Assembly (NCBI RefSeq): GCF_001499905.1
Contig: NZ_LQIS01000019.1
Span: forward strand, 1-60,929
Direction: 5' to 3'
Origin: Mycobacterium sp. GA-1285
GTDB taxonomy: Bacteria; Actinomycetota; Actinomycetes; Mycobacteriales; Mycobacteriaceae
Length of the DNA stretch: 60,929 nucleotides
Below the pieces are notes generated by a model. That model made no database searches. It saw only the letters and a list, made by a program, of their open reading frames with translations, and was not told the DNA's origin. Below, piece after piece: positions 29,045 through 37,666 of this stretch. The position numbers and the translations under genes were made by a program. Position 1 is the first letter of the stretch, and each line of letters starts with the position of its first letter.

Positions 29045-29632
29045 CTACTCGTCGGTGACCTGGGGTCGCGACCCCTGTAAGTCGGGCTCGTCGAGAAGCG
29101 GTATCTGTTCCATGGCCCACGGGCTGATCGACCAGGGCAGCCCGACCGCCGAGCGAAGTTGCTCCCAGGAGACCCACATCCACTCCATGACCTCACCGGG
29201 ATCGGGGTGCAGCCGCCCGTCGCAGCGGGCGAAGAACACCGGACAGATCTCGTTCTCGACAGTCCCGTCGGCGGCGACCGCGCGGTACCGGAAGTCGGGC
29301 AGCACACAGACCGGGGCTTGAATCGACACACCCAATTCCTGCGCGGCGCGGCGGCGTACCGCATCTTCGACCTGTTCCCCCGGCGCCGGGTGTCCACAGA
29401 ACGAGTTGGACCACACCCCCGGCCACGTCGTCTTGCCCAGAGCTCGCCGGGTCAAGAGCACGCGACCGTCCCCGTCGAACAGATAGCAGGAAAACCCCAG
29501 GTGTAGCGGTGTGGCGGCGTGGTGCACCGTGGTCTTGGCGGCGCTGCCGATCTGACGCCCCTGTTCGTCGAGGAGGACGACGGACTCGTCCGTCGTCGGC
29601 TGGTCCGTCGGCGTGGTCGTCGGCGTGGTCAC
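29045..29632 (-). CDS. idi: Isopentenyl-diphosphate delta-isomerase (type I)
   Basis: Idi interconverts isopentenyl and dimethylallyl diphosphate and so balances the C5 supply for CrtE. The 195-residue Nudix-fold enzyme has the catalytic cysteine in NSFCGHPAPGE and the catalytic glutamate in ENEICPVF. LHLGFSCYLFDGDGRVLLTRRA and WPGVWSN are also typical. The GTG at 29632 is chosen because GAGG lies about eight bases upstream; another GTG nine bases earlier has no space for a site. The first 15 residues are Thr/Pro-rich. It is downstream of the MerR/LitR-like regulator on the same strand, 64 bases away, so the two are probably co-transcribed. Confidence 0.93.
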   Translation of the reverse strand: MTTPTTTPTDQPTTDESVVLLDEQGRQIGSAAKTTVHHAATPLHLGFSCYLFDGDGRVLLTRRALGKTTWPGVWSNSFCGHPAPGEQVEDAVRRRAAQELGVSIQAPVCVLPDFRYRAVAADGTVENEICPVFFARCDGRLHPDPGEVMEWMWVSWEQLRSAVGLPWSISPWAMEQIPLLDEPDLQGSRPQVTDE

Positions 29633-29696
29633 TGAAGACACCTCATCTATGTACCCAAATCCGCCGAACTGACCGACGCATGGACGATGCACCCGG

Positions 29697-30533
29697 TCAC
29701 AGCGGCGATACACACCACTCGACGGCCTCGCGCAGGCTGTGCACCCGCGTGGCCGGAACACCGCGGGGGGCGGCGTCCCACCCGGCCCCGCCCAGCACGA
29801 CCTCAGCATGCGCGGTCGCCGCCACGACCATGTCCATGTCGGCGGTATCGGCCGTGTGCGACCACAGCACCAGTCGGGCGGGAGACCCCACGCGGCCGAG
29901 CGCCTCGGTCAGCGCCGCGACCGGAACGTCGGCGCCGAGCATCAACGCGCCGCGTCCCTGTTCGGCGAGGGCAGCGCGAAGCGCCTCGAGCGGCAGAACA
30001 TGCGCTTCGCGGGCAGTACACGCCAGGACGATCGCCGTCGACCCGTCGAGGTGCATGAGCGGCGTGCCGTGCAGCGAGCGCGACACCGCCCACGACAGGG
30101 CGTGCTCGACGTCGACGCAGCCGCCGTCCTCCTCCTGCTTCGTGACGATGGCCGCGAACGCTGGCCGGACCATCAGGTCCCACGTATCGACCACCCCGAA
30201 GTGACGCAGGTGGGTCTGCAGGAGCCGACCCAGCGAGGTGAGGTCGAGCTCGAATGCGGCCGAGACCAATGCGTCGACGTCGCCGCGGCGCGGCGCGACG
30301 GCTCCGGTGGCGAGTTGGGCGGCGCTGCGGGCGCTGGTGCCCTGTCCGATGAGCTGGTACATGTGCTGCACGGCGGCGACGTCGTTGTCGCTGTAGAGCC
30401 GGTGCCGGCCCGGGCGGTGCTGTGATGGCCCGACGCCGTAGCGCTGGCTCCAGCTGCGCAGTGTCGCGGTCGGCACGCCGACGCGCTCGGCCACCACGCG
30501 GACGGTGTACCGCGGTGTGTCAGCGTCATCCAT
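29697..30533 (-). CDS. MerR-type regulator with degenerate B12-binding domain (LitR/CarH-like)
   Basis: The 278-residue protein has a MerR winged helix (YTVRVVAERVGVPTATLRSW, RYG at 31-33, RHRLYSDNDV) and a C-terminal domain like the cobalamin sensors LitR and CarH, which repress carotenoid genes in the dark. The lower-ligand histidine is kept (E176-A-H178), with GGAG at 248-251. The motif W-x9-EH that caps the cofactor reads Q133-x9-E143-H144, so the tryptophan is lost. It lies beside the crt genes and upstream of idi. Repeats matching those before crtE occur in its own promoter, suggesting self-control. Light sensing cannot be assumed. Confidence 0.82.
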   Translation of the reverse strand: MDDADTPRYTVRVVAERVGVPTATLRSWSQRYGVGPSQHRPGRHRLYSDNDVAAVQHMYQLIGQGTSARSAAQLATGAVAPRRGDVDALVSAAFELDLTSLGRLLQTHLRHFGVVDTWDLMVRPAFAAIVTKQEEDGGCVDVEHALSWAVSRSLHGTPLMHLDGSTAIVLACTAREAHVLPLEALRAALAEQGRGALMLGADVPVAALTEALGRVGSPARLVLWSHTADTADMDMVVAATAHAEVVLGGAGWDAAPRGVPATRVHSLREAVEWCVSPL

Positions 30534-30597
30534 GGGAGCCTGCTCACTGGGGTATCGGCCTAGCGAGTGTTCACCGTCAGCGCCGTGACCAAACCAT

Positions 30598-30615
30598 CAA
30601 TGCTGAAACGATGCA
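30598..30615. promoter_or_regulatory. Paired 11-base-spaced repeats between the regulator and the 30668 gene
   Basis: CAATGC (30598-30603) and CGATGC (30609-30614) are 11 bases apart in the divergent promoter region. The same C[AG]ATGC core and spacing occur before crtE (21146 and 21157). A shared operator for the LitR-like regulator is the simplest explanation. Confidence 0.45.
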
Positions 30616-30667
30616 GTTGTTCGCTATGTGGACATAGCCGCGGCCGGTAGCGGGTACCTGAAGCGCC

Positions 30668-31099
30668 ATGACCGATCAGCAGAAGGACGAACAACACAGC
30701 CGCCCCGAGGGACTCGACGACGCGACCGTCGAGGCCGTGGGCGGGGTCTCGGAGGCGCTGGAGTGGGTGGAACGGGCGCGCGGACATCTGTATTCGTTCC
30801 ACCAACTGATGGGCCGTGCCGATCTTCTGCTCGGCGAGTCGTGTGACAAGTTGCGCGACGCCGGTCACGACGGCGTCGCGGAGCGTCTGGAGACCGAATT
30901 GGTCGGTCGCAACGTGCTTTACGGCCGCTGGACCTTCCAGATCGTCGAGGACTTCGACGACAGCTACTGGTCGGTGTTCCGCGACCACGAACGCCGGGTG
31001 CGCGACGAGCTCCAGCAGGGCCGCAGGCACGTGTTCGAGTCCGAGATGAAGGAGCGGCGCCGCACCCCAGGTCGCCCGGGGCACGAACACCGCCCCTGA
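30668..31099 (+). CDS. Unknown 143-residue acidic/helical protein
   Basis: I do not recognise this family. The 143-residue protein is soluble, highly charged and predicted mostly helical by eye (ALEWVERARGHLYSFHQLMGRAD, then LRDAGHDGVAERLETEL). A tryptophan/aromatic patch follows (GRWTFQIVEDFDDSYWSVFRDHERR) and the tail is strongly basic (MKERRRTPGRPGHEH). There is no signal peptide. The ATG at 30668 follows CGGGTACCTG, a ten-base string also found before crtE, which could be a SigF-type -10 element. It is divergent from the LitR-like regulator and ends before a strong hairpin shared with ilvC. The position hints at co-control with pigment genes, without proof. Confidence 0.6.
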   Translation: MTDQQKDEQHSRPEGLDDATVEAVGGVSEALEWVERARGHLYSFHQLMGRADLLLGESCDKLRDAGHDGVAERLETELVGRNVLYGRWTFQIVEDFDDSYWSVFRDHERRVRDELQQGRRHVFESEMKERRRTPGRPGHEHRP

Positions 31100-31111
31100 T
31101 TCGGGTGATTT

Positions 31112-31150
31112 GTGGAGCGGCAGCGGCGGTGAACGCCGCCGCGGCTCCAC
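31112..31150. terminator. Bidirectional hairpin between the 30668 gene and ilvC
   Basis: GTGGAGC (31112-31118) pairs with GCTCCAC (31144-31150), and the inner GC-rich arms continue the stem with two mismatches to a short GTGAA loop. It lies between convergent genes. Confidence 0.75.
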
Positions 31151-31160
31151 GAATCGCGGT

Positions 31161-32183
<1,023 letters not shown>

Positions 32184-32225
32184 TCATCTCTCAGTTGATT
32201 TAGGGCTACTCACTTGGTTTCGCGC

Positions 32226-32735
32226 TCACTTGGCGGTGCCGATACCACGGGGACCGCGAGACAGCGACACCACGCCGGACTGCACGATCTCGCGGATTCC
32301 GAAGGGCTCCAACACCCGCAGCAGCGCCTCGAGCTTCTCGGGCGTGCCGGTCGCCTCGACCGTCAACGACTCGGTGGACACGTCGACGACCTTCGCGCGG
32401 AACAGGTTCACCGCCTCGATGACCTGGCCGCGGGTCGACGCGTCGGTGCGCACCTTGATCAGCGCCAGCTCACGCGAGACCGAGTTCTCTTCTTCCTGCT
32501 CGACGATCTTGATCACGTTCACCAACTTGTTGAGCTGCTTGGTGATCTGCTCCAACGGCGCTTCGTCCACGCTGACGACGATGGTCATCCGCGACATGTT
32601 CTTCTGCTCGGTCGCACCGACCGCGAGGGACTGGATGTTGAATCCACGCCGGGAGAACAACGACGCGACCCGCGCCAGGACACCGGGTTTGTCCTCGACC
32701 AGCACCGACAACGTCTGCGTAGTGGCGGTACTCAT
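32226..32735 (-). CDS. ilvN: Acetolactate synthase small (regulatory) subunit
   Basis: IlvN binds valine and adjusts the activity and feedback inhibition of the IlvB catalytic subunit. The 169-residue protein has an N-terminal ACT domain (SVLVEDKPGVLARVASLFSRRGFNI, then SLAVG) and a conserved C-terminal domain ending PFGIREIVQSGVVSLSRGPRG. The ATG at 32735 shares one base with the ilvB stop (TGATG), so the two subunits are translationally coupled, as expected for a fixed ratio. Homologue of Rv3002c. Confidence 0.97.
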   Translation of the reverse strand: MSTATTQTLSVLVEDKPGVLARVASLFSRRGFNIQSLAVGATEQKNMSRMTIVVSVDEAPLEQITKQLNKLVNVIKIVEQEEENSVSRELALIKVRTDASTRGQVIEAVNLFRAKVVDVSTESLTVEATGTPEKLEALLRVLEPFGIREIVQSGVVSLSRGPRGIGTAK

Positions 32736-34696
32736 CAGGCGTGCCCTTCTTCCGGATCGTCGAACAGCGGACGGATGCCACGCGCGGCCTGGATCTCGTC
32801 GTTGCTCGTGCCCGCCGCGACCATGGGCCACACCTGGGCGTCCGCGCCGACGATGAAGTCGATCACCACGGGACGATCGTTGATCTCGCGCGCTTGGCGG
32901 ATTACGTCCTCGACGTCTTCGGCTCGCTCACAACGCAGTCCGACGCAGCCGAGCGCCTCGGCGAGCTTGACGAAATCAGGGATGCGACGCGAGTGGGTGG
33001 CCAGATCCGTTTGGCTGTACCGCTCCTCATAGAACAGCGTCTGCCACTGGCGCACCATGCCGAGGTTGCCGTTGTTGATGAGCGCCACCTTGATCGGCGC
33101 ACCCTCCACCGCACAAGTCGCCAACTCCTGGTTGGTCATCTGGAAGCAGCCGTCGCCGTCGATCGCCCACACCTCGGCTTCCGGGCGGCCGAACTTCGCG
33201 CCCATCGCCGCGGGCACGGCGTAGCCCATGGTGCCCAGGCCGCCGGAGTTGAGCCACGTCTTCGGGTTCTCGTACGAGATGAACTGCGCGGCCCACATCT
33301 GGTGCTGGCCGACGCCGGCGACATACACCGCGTCGGGCCCGGCCATCTTGCCCAGCGTCTCGATGACGTACTCCGGGGACAGGCTTCCGTCGCTCTGCGG
33401 CCCGTAACTCAGCGGGTAGGTCGCCTGCACGCCGCGCAGGTACTCCATCCAGTTGTCGATCTTGAGCGTGACGCCGTCCCGGCGCTCCGCCCCAATCGCG
33501 CCGTCCCGGCGCTCCGCCCCAATCGCGCCGTCCCGGCGCTCCGCCCCAATCGCGCCGTCCCGGCGCAGGGCCACGACCAGGTCGGCGATCACGGCCTTGA
33601 CGTCACCCACAATCGGCACGTCGGCGTGACGGTTCTTGCCGATTTCGGCGGGGTCGATGTCGGCGTGGATGACCTTGGCCTCCGGCGCGAAGGAATCGAG
33701 CCGCCCGGTCACCCGGTCGTCGAAGCGGGTGCCCAGTGCGATGAGCAGGTCGCTGCGCTGTAGGGCGGCCACCGCGGACACCGTGCCGTGCATGCCGGGC
33801 ATGCCCATGTTCTGCGGATGACTGTCGGGGAACGCGCCGCGCGCCATCAGCGTCGTGACGACCGGAATTCCGGTCAGCTCGGCCAGTTCCAGCAGTTCGG
33901 CGCTGGCTTCGCCGCGGATCACGCCGCCACCGACGTAGAGCACCGGCTTGCGGGCCGCGGCGATCAGCTTCGCGGCCTCGCGGATCTGGCGGTTGTGCGG
34001 CTTGGTGTTCGGCTTGTAGCCCGGCAGGTCGATGCGCGGCGGCCAGCTGAACGTGCACAGCCCCTGCAGAACGTCCTTGGGGATGTCGACGAGCACCGGT
34101 CCCGGGCGGCCCGACCCCGCGATGTGGAACGCCTCGGCGATCGCCTGCGGGATCTCGTCGCCGCTGCGCACCAGAAAGTTGTGCTTGGTGATCGGCATGG
34201 TGATGCCGGAGATGTCGGCTTCCTGGAAGGCGTCGGTACCGATCAGTCCACGCCCGACCTGGCCGGTGATCGCCACCACCGGGATCGAATCCATGTGCGC
34301 GTCGGCCAACGGCGTCACGAGGTTCGTTGCGCCGGGCCCCGACGTGGCCATCATCACGCCGACCTTGCCTGTCGCGTGGGCATAACCGCTGGCCGCGTGC
34401 CCGGCGCCCTGCTCGTGACGGACCAGGATGTGGCGCAGCTTCTTGGAGTCGAACAACGGGTCGTACACCGGCAGCACCGCGCCGCCCGGGATCCCGAAGA
34501 TCGTGTCGACGTCGAGTTCCTCCAGCGACCGGATGACCGCCTGGGCACCGGTCATCTGTTGTGGCGCAGCACGATTGGCTGATGCGGGCGCAGACTTGGC
34601 CGGAGGTTTCGTGACATGTCCGTCGTCGGGCACGGTTGCCGCCACCTGCTCCAGCGGTCGGGTTGTCGGTGCGCTCACGGTGTTCGTTCTCCTCAA
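32735..34696 (-). CDS. ilvB: Acetolactate synthase large (catalytic) subunit
   Basis: IlvB condenses pyruvate with pyruvate or 2-oxobutyrate using thiamine diphosphate and FAD, the first step of branched-chain amino-acid synthesis. The 653 residues contain [15 protein letters not shown], the catalytic glutamate region [23 protein letters not shown] and the ThDP motif [14 protein letters not shown]...[11 protein letters not shown]. It is about 35 residues longer than Rv3003c. Most of the excess is a perfect nine-residue tandem repeat, RRDGAIGAE x3, in the linker between the FAD-binding and C-terminal ThDP domains. The start context has GAGGAGAACG upstream. Expression is probably controlled by the attenuator described upstream. 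Confidence 0.95.
   Translation of the reverse strand: MRRTNTVSAPTTRPLEQVAATVPDDGHVTKPPAKSAPASANRAAPQQMTGAQAVIRSLEELDVDTIFGIPGGAVLPVYDPLFDSKKLRHILVRHEQGAGHAASGYAHATGKVGVMMATSGPGATNLVTPLADAHMDSIPVVAITGQVGRGLIGTDAFQEADISGITMPITKHNFLVRSGDEIPQAIAEAFHIAGSGRPGPVLVDIPKDVLQGLCTFSWPPRIDLPGYKPNTKPHNRQIREAAKLIAAARKPVLYVGGGVIRGEASAELLELAELTGIPVVTTLMARGAFPDSHPQNMGMPGMHGTVSAVAALQRSDLLIALGTRFDDRVTGRLDSFAPEAKVIHADIDPAEIGKNRHADVPIVGDVKAVIADLVVALRRDGAIGAERRDGAIGAERRDGAIGAERRDGVTLKIDNWMEYLRGVQATYPLSYGPQSDGSLSPEYVIETLGKMAGPDAVYVAGVGQHQMWAAQFISYENPKTWLNSGGLGTMGYAVPAAMGAKFGRPEAEVWAIDGDGCFQMTNQELATCAVEGAPIKVALINNGNLGMVRQWQTLFYEERYSQTDLATHSRRIPDFVKLAEALGCVGLRCERAEDVEDVIRQAREINDRPVVIDFIVGADAQVWPMVAAGTSNDEIQAARGIRPLFDDPEEGHA
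33472..33566 (-). repeat. Perfect 27-base tandem repeat inside ilvB (3.5 copies)
   Basis: Units at 33472-33498, 33499-33525 and 33526-33552 are identical. A 14-base partial copy follows. 27 bases keep the frame and encode nine residues each. Perfect identity points to recent expansion by slippage. Confidence 0.95.
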
Positions 34697-34742
34697 TCCT
34701 TTTTCGGATCGGTCTCTAGGGTCTCAAATTCGGTTCGGGCAA

Positions 34743-34779
34743 GAAAAAACCCTCGTCAGCCGGGCTGCTGTACGAGGGT
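34743..34779 (-). terminator. Attenuator terminator of the ilvBNC operon
   Basis: On the minus strand ACCCTCGT (34772-34779) pairs with ACGAGGGT (34749-34756). An inner CAGC/GCTG stem lies in the loop, and a run of six Ts follows. This is an intrinsic terminator located 20 bases after the leader-peptide stop and about 50 bases before ilvB, the textbook arrangement for ribosome-mediated attenuation. Confidence 0.9.
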
Positions 34780-34797
34780 CGCGCGTTGGTGCCGGAG

Positions 34798-34869
34798 TTA
34801 TGCCCGAGTAAGGGCGAGCGCGGCATCAACGCGCTTCCCGATTACTACGAGCAACCCCAGGGCCTGCAT
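34798..34869 (-). CDS. ilvL: ilv leader peptide (attenuation)
   Basis: This 23-residue reading frame reads MQALGLLVVIGKRVDAALAL plus TRA. Nine of its 23 codons are Leu, Val or Ile, with a LLVVI run at positions 6-10. When branched-chain aminoacyl-tRNAs are scarce, the ribosome should stall here and prevent the downstream terminator from forming, so that ilvBNC is read. A TACCGT -10 box ends eight bases before the ATG, so the mRNA may be nearly leaderless. It is known from comparative work that actinobacterial ilvB genes have such attenuators. The peptide itself needs no other function. Confidence 0.88.
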   Translation of the reverse strand: MQALGLLVVIGKRVDAALALTRA

Positions 34870-34877
34870 AACCGTCG

Positions 34878-34907
34878 ACGGTAGCCTCTGCACTGGTCAC
34901 AGGTCAA
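34878..34907 (-). promoter_or_regulatory. Promoter of the ilv leader
   Basis: On the minus strand TTGACC (34902-34907) and TACCGT (34878-34883) are 18 bases apart, a good housekeeping promoter. The predicted transcription start falls within a few bases of the leader-peptide ATG at 34869. Confidence 0.7.
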
Positions 34908-34934
34908 ATTGCGGCACGGTGCGAAGATGGCGGG

Positions 34935-35330
34935 GTGAGTCCCGAGGCCGCGCCCGCCCCCGTCGTCATCCGCATCTCCCCCATGGCGCATTTCGCCGTC
35001 GCCTTCCTGGCGTTCAGCATGCTTTCGCTGGTTCTCGCGGGCGTCACCTGGGTGGCGGCGCTGCTGATCATCCCGGTCGTGTTGTCGGTCTTCGTCGCGC
35101 GTCACCGCACGGTCGCCGACCGCGACCACGTGACCGCGCGAACGCTGCTGGGCAGCGAGACTGTCGACTGGGACGACATCGACGGCCTGCGATTCGGCAA
35201 GGGGTCATCGGCCTACGCCCACCTCAAGGGCGGCAGGGATCTGCGGCTGCCCGCGGTGACGTTCGCGACGTTGCCGCTGCTGGCCGAAGCCAGCGGCGGG
35301 CGTGTGCCCAATCCGTATTCGAAGGACTAG
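34935..35330 (+). CDS. PH-domain membrane protein (CFP6-like)
   Basis: The 131-residue protein is equivalent to Rv3004 (cfp6), detected in M. tuberculosis culture filtrate. It has two close hydrophobic helices at about residues 18-55 and then a small bacterial PH-like domain (RTVADRDHVTARTLLGSETVDWDDIDGLRFGKG pattern in two parts). Its function is unknown. The GTG at 34935 is the first codon compatible with the conserved N-terminus. It is divergent from the ilv leader, and its stop overlaps the stop of the convergent DoxX gene by four bases (CTAG). Confidence 0.82.
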   Translation: MSPEAAPAPVVIRISPMAHFAVAFLAFSMLSLVLAGVTWVAALLIIPVVLSVFVARHRTVADRDHVTARTLLGSETVDWDDIDGLRFGKGSSAYAHLKGGRDLRLPAVTFATLPLLAEASGGRVPNPYSKD

Positions 35331-36157
35331 GCGAACGGGTTGCCGCCGTTGAGCAGCACCCAGATCGCCACACCCGCGCCCGCGCCGAGCACCAGCGCGC
35401 CGAGCGATCCGAGGAACGGCCGGCGCGCCCACCCGCGTCCGGCGTCGAACCCGTACCGGCCGGGCCCGGTCAACACCAGCGCCGCCACCGCACAGGTCAG
35501 GAACACCTTGTACTCGTGTCCGTCGGTGAGGAAGTCCGACAGCCGCGCCTCCTCGTGGGCGACCATCGCCTCGGCCAGGACGCCGGTCACGAGATAGGCC
35601 AGCGCACCCGCGGCGGCGACGGGAGTGAAGAGACCCAGGATGAGCAGCACCCCGGCGGCGATCTGCCCGAAGGCGCCGACGTAGGTCAGGATGTCGGCAT
35701 AGCGAAAGCCCATATCGGACAGCTCCGCCTCCCATCCGTTGAGCCCGGGGCCACCCCACAATCCGAATGCCTTCTGCAGGCCGTGGCCGACGAACAGGGC
35801 GCCCACCGCGAGCCGCAACAGCAGAAGGCCGAGGTCGAGCGTGCCGCGGCGCTCCGGCGAAGCCCGGAACGGATCGGGGCCGATCTCCGCCGGTTCGGCC
35901 GAGTAGTCGAGTGCATGCCGGCCGCCGGGCTGCACGTACGGCAGCGGCTCGGGATCGTTGAGCAGCCCGAAGCCCGTGGAGACCGGCGCACCGGTGGTCG
36001 AGTCGTAATGCGGGATCGCGGTGGTCTCGAAGTCGCCGGCGTAGCTGGCGGACGGGAGGTCGTCCTCGGGGTCGACCAGGCTTGCCGACACGGGCCGCCC
36101 GGGCGCGTCGTCGGGCCGCTGCCAGGCGCGTGGGTCATTGGAATGACTGGTCACCAT
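35327..36157 (-). CDS. DoxX-family membrane protein
   Basis: Equivalent to Rv3005c. In M. tuberculosis this protein forms a membrane complex with SodA and the thiol oxidoreductase SseA and helps resist oxidative stress. The 276 residues start with about 110 polar, Pro-rich residues and continue with four hydrophobic helices holding LRLAVGALFVGHGLQKAFG, FGQIAAGVLLILGLFTP and HEYKVFLTCAVAALVLTGPG. The ATG at 36157 is listed, but TACGCT (36161-36166, minus) ends six bases before a GTG at 36154, so the true start may be that GTG as a leaderless message. The gene ends overlapping the convergent cfp6-like gene by four bases. Confidence 0.85.
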   Translation of the reverse strand: MVTSHSNDPRAWQRPDDAPGRPVSASLVDPEDDLPSASYAGDFETTAIPHYDSTTGAPVSTGFGLLNDPEPLPYVQPGGRHALDYSAEPAEIGPDPFRASPERRGTLDLGLLLLRLAVGALFVGHGLQKAFGLWGGPGLNGWEAELSDMGFRYADILTYVGAFGQIAAGVLLILGLFTPVAAAGALAYLVTGVLAEAMVAHEEARLSDFLTDGHEYKVFLTCAVAALVLTGPGRYGFDAGRGWARRPFLGSLGALVLGAGAGVAIWVLLNGGNPFA

Positions 36158-36293
36158 GCCAGCGTAAGTGCTTGTCACCCGGTAATCGGGTATTGGCGCG
36201 GTGCTTTCGGGGCCTTAATTCGCGGACGTTTCGCGCTGCCGTCCAGCGGGTGTGCGTGGCGCACCCGTCCGAATGATCCGTAACCTGGCTCGC

Positions 36294-37415
36294 ATGAAAC
36301 TGCGCCGGCCGATGCGGGGTGTGCTCGCCGTGGCGTGCGCGGCGTTGCTCGCCGGGTCGGGCTGCGCGCGGTTCGACGATGTGCAGTCGCAACCGTTCAC
36401 CACCGAGCCCAAGCTCGAGCCGGGCCCGACGTCGACGCCGCCCCCCCCCCCCCCGCTGCCGCCGACGCCTTTTCCCAAAGAGTGCCCGGCGCCCGGCGTC
36501 ATGCAGGGCTGCCTGGAAAGCACCAGCGGCCTGATCATGCTGCCCGACAGCCAGTCGGCCCTGGTCGCCGAGCGCACGACCGGTGTGGTCAAAGAGGTGT
36601 CCGTCCGGGCCGAACCGAAGGTCAAGACCACGCTGCCGGTCGACGGGTCGGGCGACGGCGGGCTGATGGACATCGTGTTGTCGCCGACGTACCAACAGGA
36701 CCGGCTGATGTACGCCTACGTCAGCACCCCGACGGACAACCGCGTCATCCGCATCGCCGACGGCGACATTCCCAAGCCGATCCTGACCGGCATCCCGAAG
36801 GGTGCCACCGGCAACACTGGCGCATTGATCTTCACGAGCCCGACGACGCTGCTGGTGCAGACCGGCGACGCGGGCAACCCCGCCGATGCCGCCGGTCCGG
36901 GATCGCTGGCTGGTAAGGCGTTGCGGATCGAGCAGCCCACCACGGTCGATCAGGCCCCGACGACCACCGCGCTGTCGGGCTTGGGCGCCGCGGGGGGTAT
37001 GTGCATCGACCACTCGGACGGATCGCTGTACATCACCGACCGCGCCCCCTCCGGTGACCGGCTGCAGCGCATCACCAAGGATTCCAAGACCTCGACGGTG
37101 TGGACCTGGCCCGACCGACCCGGTGTTGCCGGCTGCACCGCCGTCGACGGGTCCGTCCTGGTCAATTTGGTCAACACCAAGCAGACCGTCGCCGTGCGGC
37201 TCGCGCCTGAGACCGGGGCGGTGACCGGCGATCCCGAGGTGGTGCGCCAGGACCAGCACGGCCACGCCTGGGCGCTGGCGATGTCGCCCGACGGCAACAT
37301 CTGGGGCGCCACGATCAACAAGACCGCAGGCGATGCGGGGAACCTCGACGATGTGGTCTTTCCGCTGTTCCCGCAGGGCGGCGGCTTCCCGCGCAACCCG
37401 GCGGACAACACCTGA
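36294..37415 (+). CDS. lppZ: Lipoprotein LppZ, sorbosone dehydrogenase-like propeller
   Basis: Homologue of Rv3006. The signal peptide ends in a lipobox with the lipidated Cys24 (LLAGSGC). A Pro/Thr-rich linker with six consecutive prolines follows, then a six-bladed propeller of the glucose/sorbosone dehydrogenase type (SGLIMLPDSQSALVAERTTG, GDGGLMDIVLSPTY, GDAGNP, LYITDRAPSGDRLQRI). It is thus an envelope lipoprotein, 373 residues; PQQ use and substrate are unproven. The polyproline linker is encoded by an uninterrupted run of 14 cytosines, a site prone to slippage. The frame is intact in this sequence. Confidence 0.9.
   Translation: MKLRRPMRGVLAVACAALLAGSGCARFDDVQSQPFTTEPKLEPGPTSTPPPPPPLPPTPFPKECPAPGVMQGCLESTSGLIMLPDSQSALVAERTTGVVKEVSVRAEPKVKTTLPVDGSGDGGLMDIVLSPTYQQDRLMYAYVSTPTDNRVIRIADGDIPKPILTGIPKGATGNTGALIFTSPTTLLVQTGDAGNPADAAGPGSLAGKALRIEQPTTVDQAPTTTALSGLGAAGGMCIDHSDGSLYITDRAPSGDRLQRITKDSKTSTVWTWPDRPGVAGCTAVDGSVLVNLVNTKQTVAVRLAPETGAVTGDPEVVRQDQHGHAWALAMSPDGNIWGATINKTAGDAGNLDDVVFPLFPQGGGFPRNPADNT
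36441..36454 (+). repeat. C14 homopolymer tract in lppZ
   Basis: Fourteen consecutive C bases lie in the codons of the polyproline linker, about 50 codons after the start. Gain or loss of one base would truncate the lipoprotein soon after its membrane anchor. Confidence 0.95.
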
Positions 37416-37436
37416 TCGCCTGCGCGGCAGGAACTT

Positions 37437-37559
37437 TCAGCCCTCGACGGTGCGCAGGCCGATGACGCCGACGACGATCGCGGCGAGAAACGCCACCCGT
37501 GCGGCGCTCGCCGGCTCCCCGAGCAGAAGGAAGTTGTCGGCGATCGCTGAAGCAGCCAT
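37437..37559 (-). pseudogene. Remnant of a small multidrug-resistance-type transporter
   Basis: A 40-residue open stretch reads MAASAIADNFLLLGEPASAA followed by a hydrophobic helix ending GVIGLRTVEG. The L-L-GEP then [AV]GV[IV]GL pattern is typical of the last helix of SMR/EamA-type transporters, but the preceding three helices are missing. It is probably the end of a decayed gene. It fills the space between lppZ and gatB, where M. tuberculosis has other genes (Rv3007c, Rv3008). Confidence 0.45.
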
Positions 37560-37613
37560 CGGGGCTTGGAACGGCCTGACTGGGATCTGACACCGGACGC
37601 CATGCTCCACATT

Positions 37614-37654
37614 GCAGCCAAGGCTGTGGTTCACCGACCCACAGCCCTGGCTGC
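37614..37654. terminator. Strong hairpin at the end of gatB
   Basis: A 16-base-pair stem with a single mismatch (37614-37629 with 37639-37654) and a 9-base loop lies 13 bases past the gatB stop. No U-tract. Confidence 0.7.
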
Positions 37655-37666
37655 GATCTCACGACA

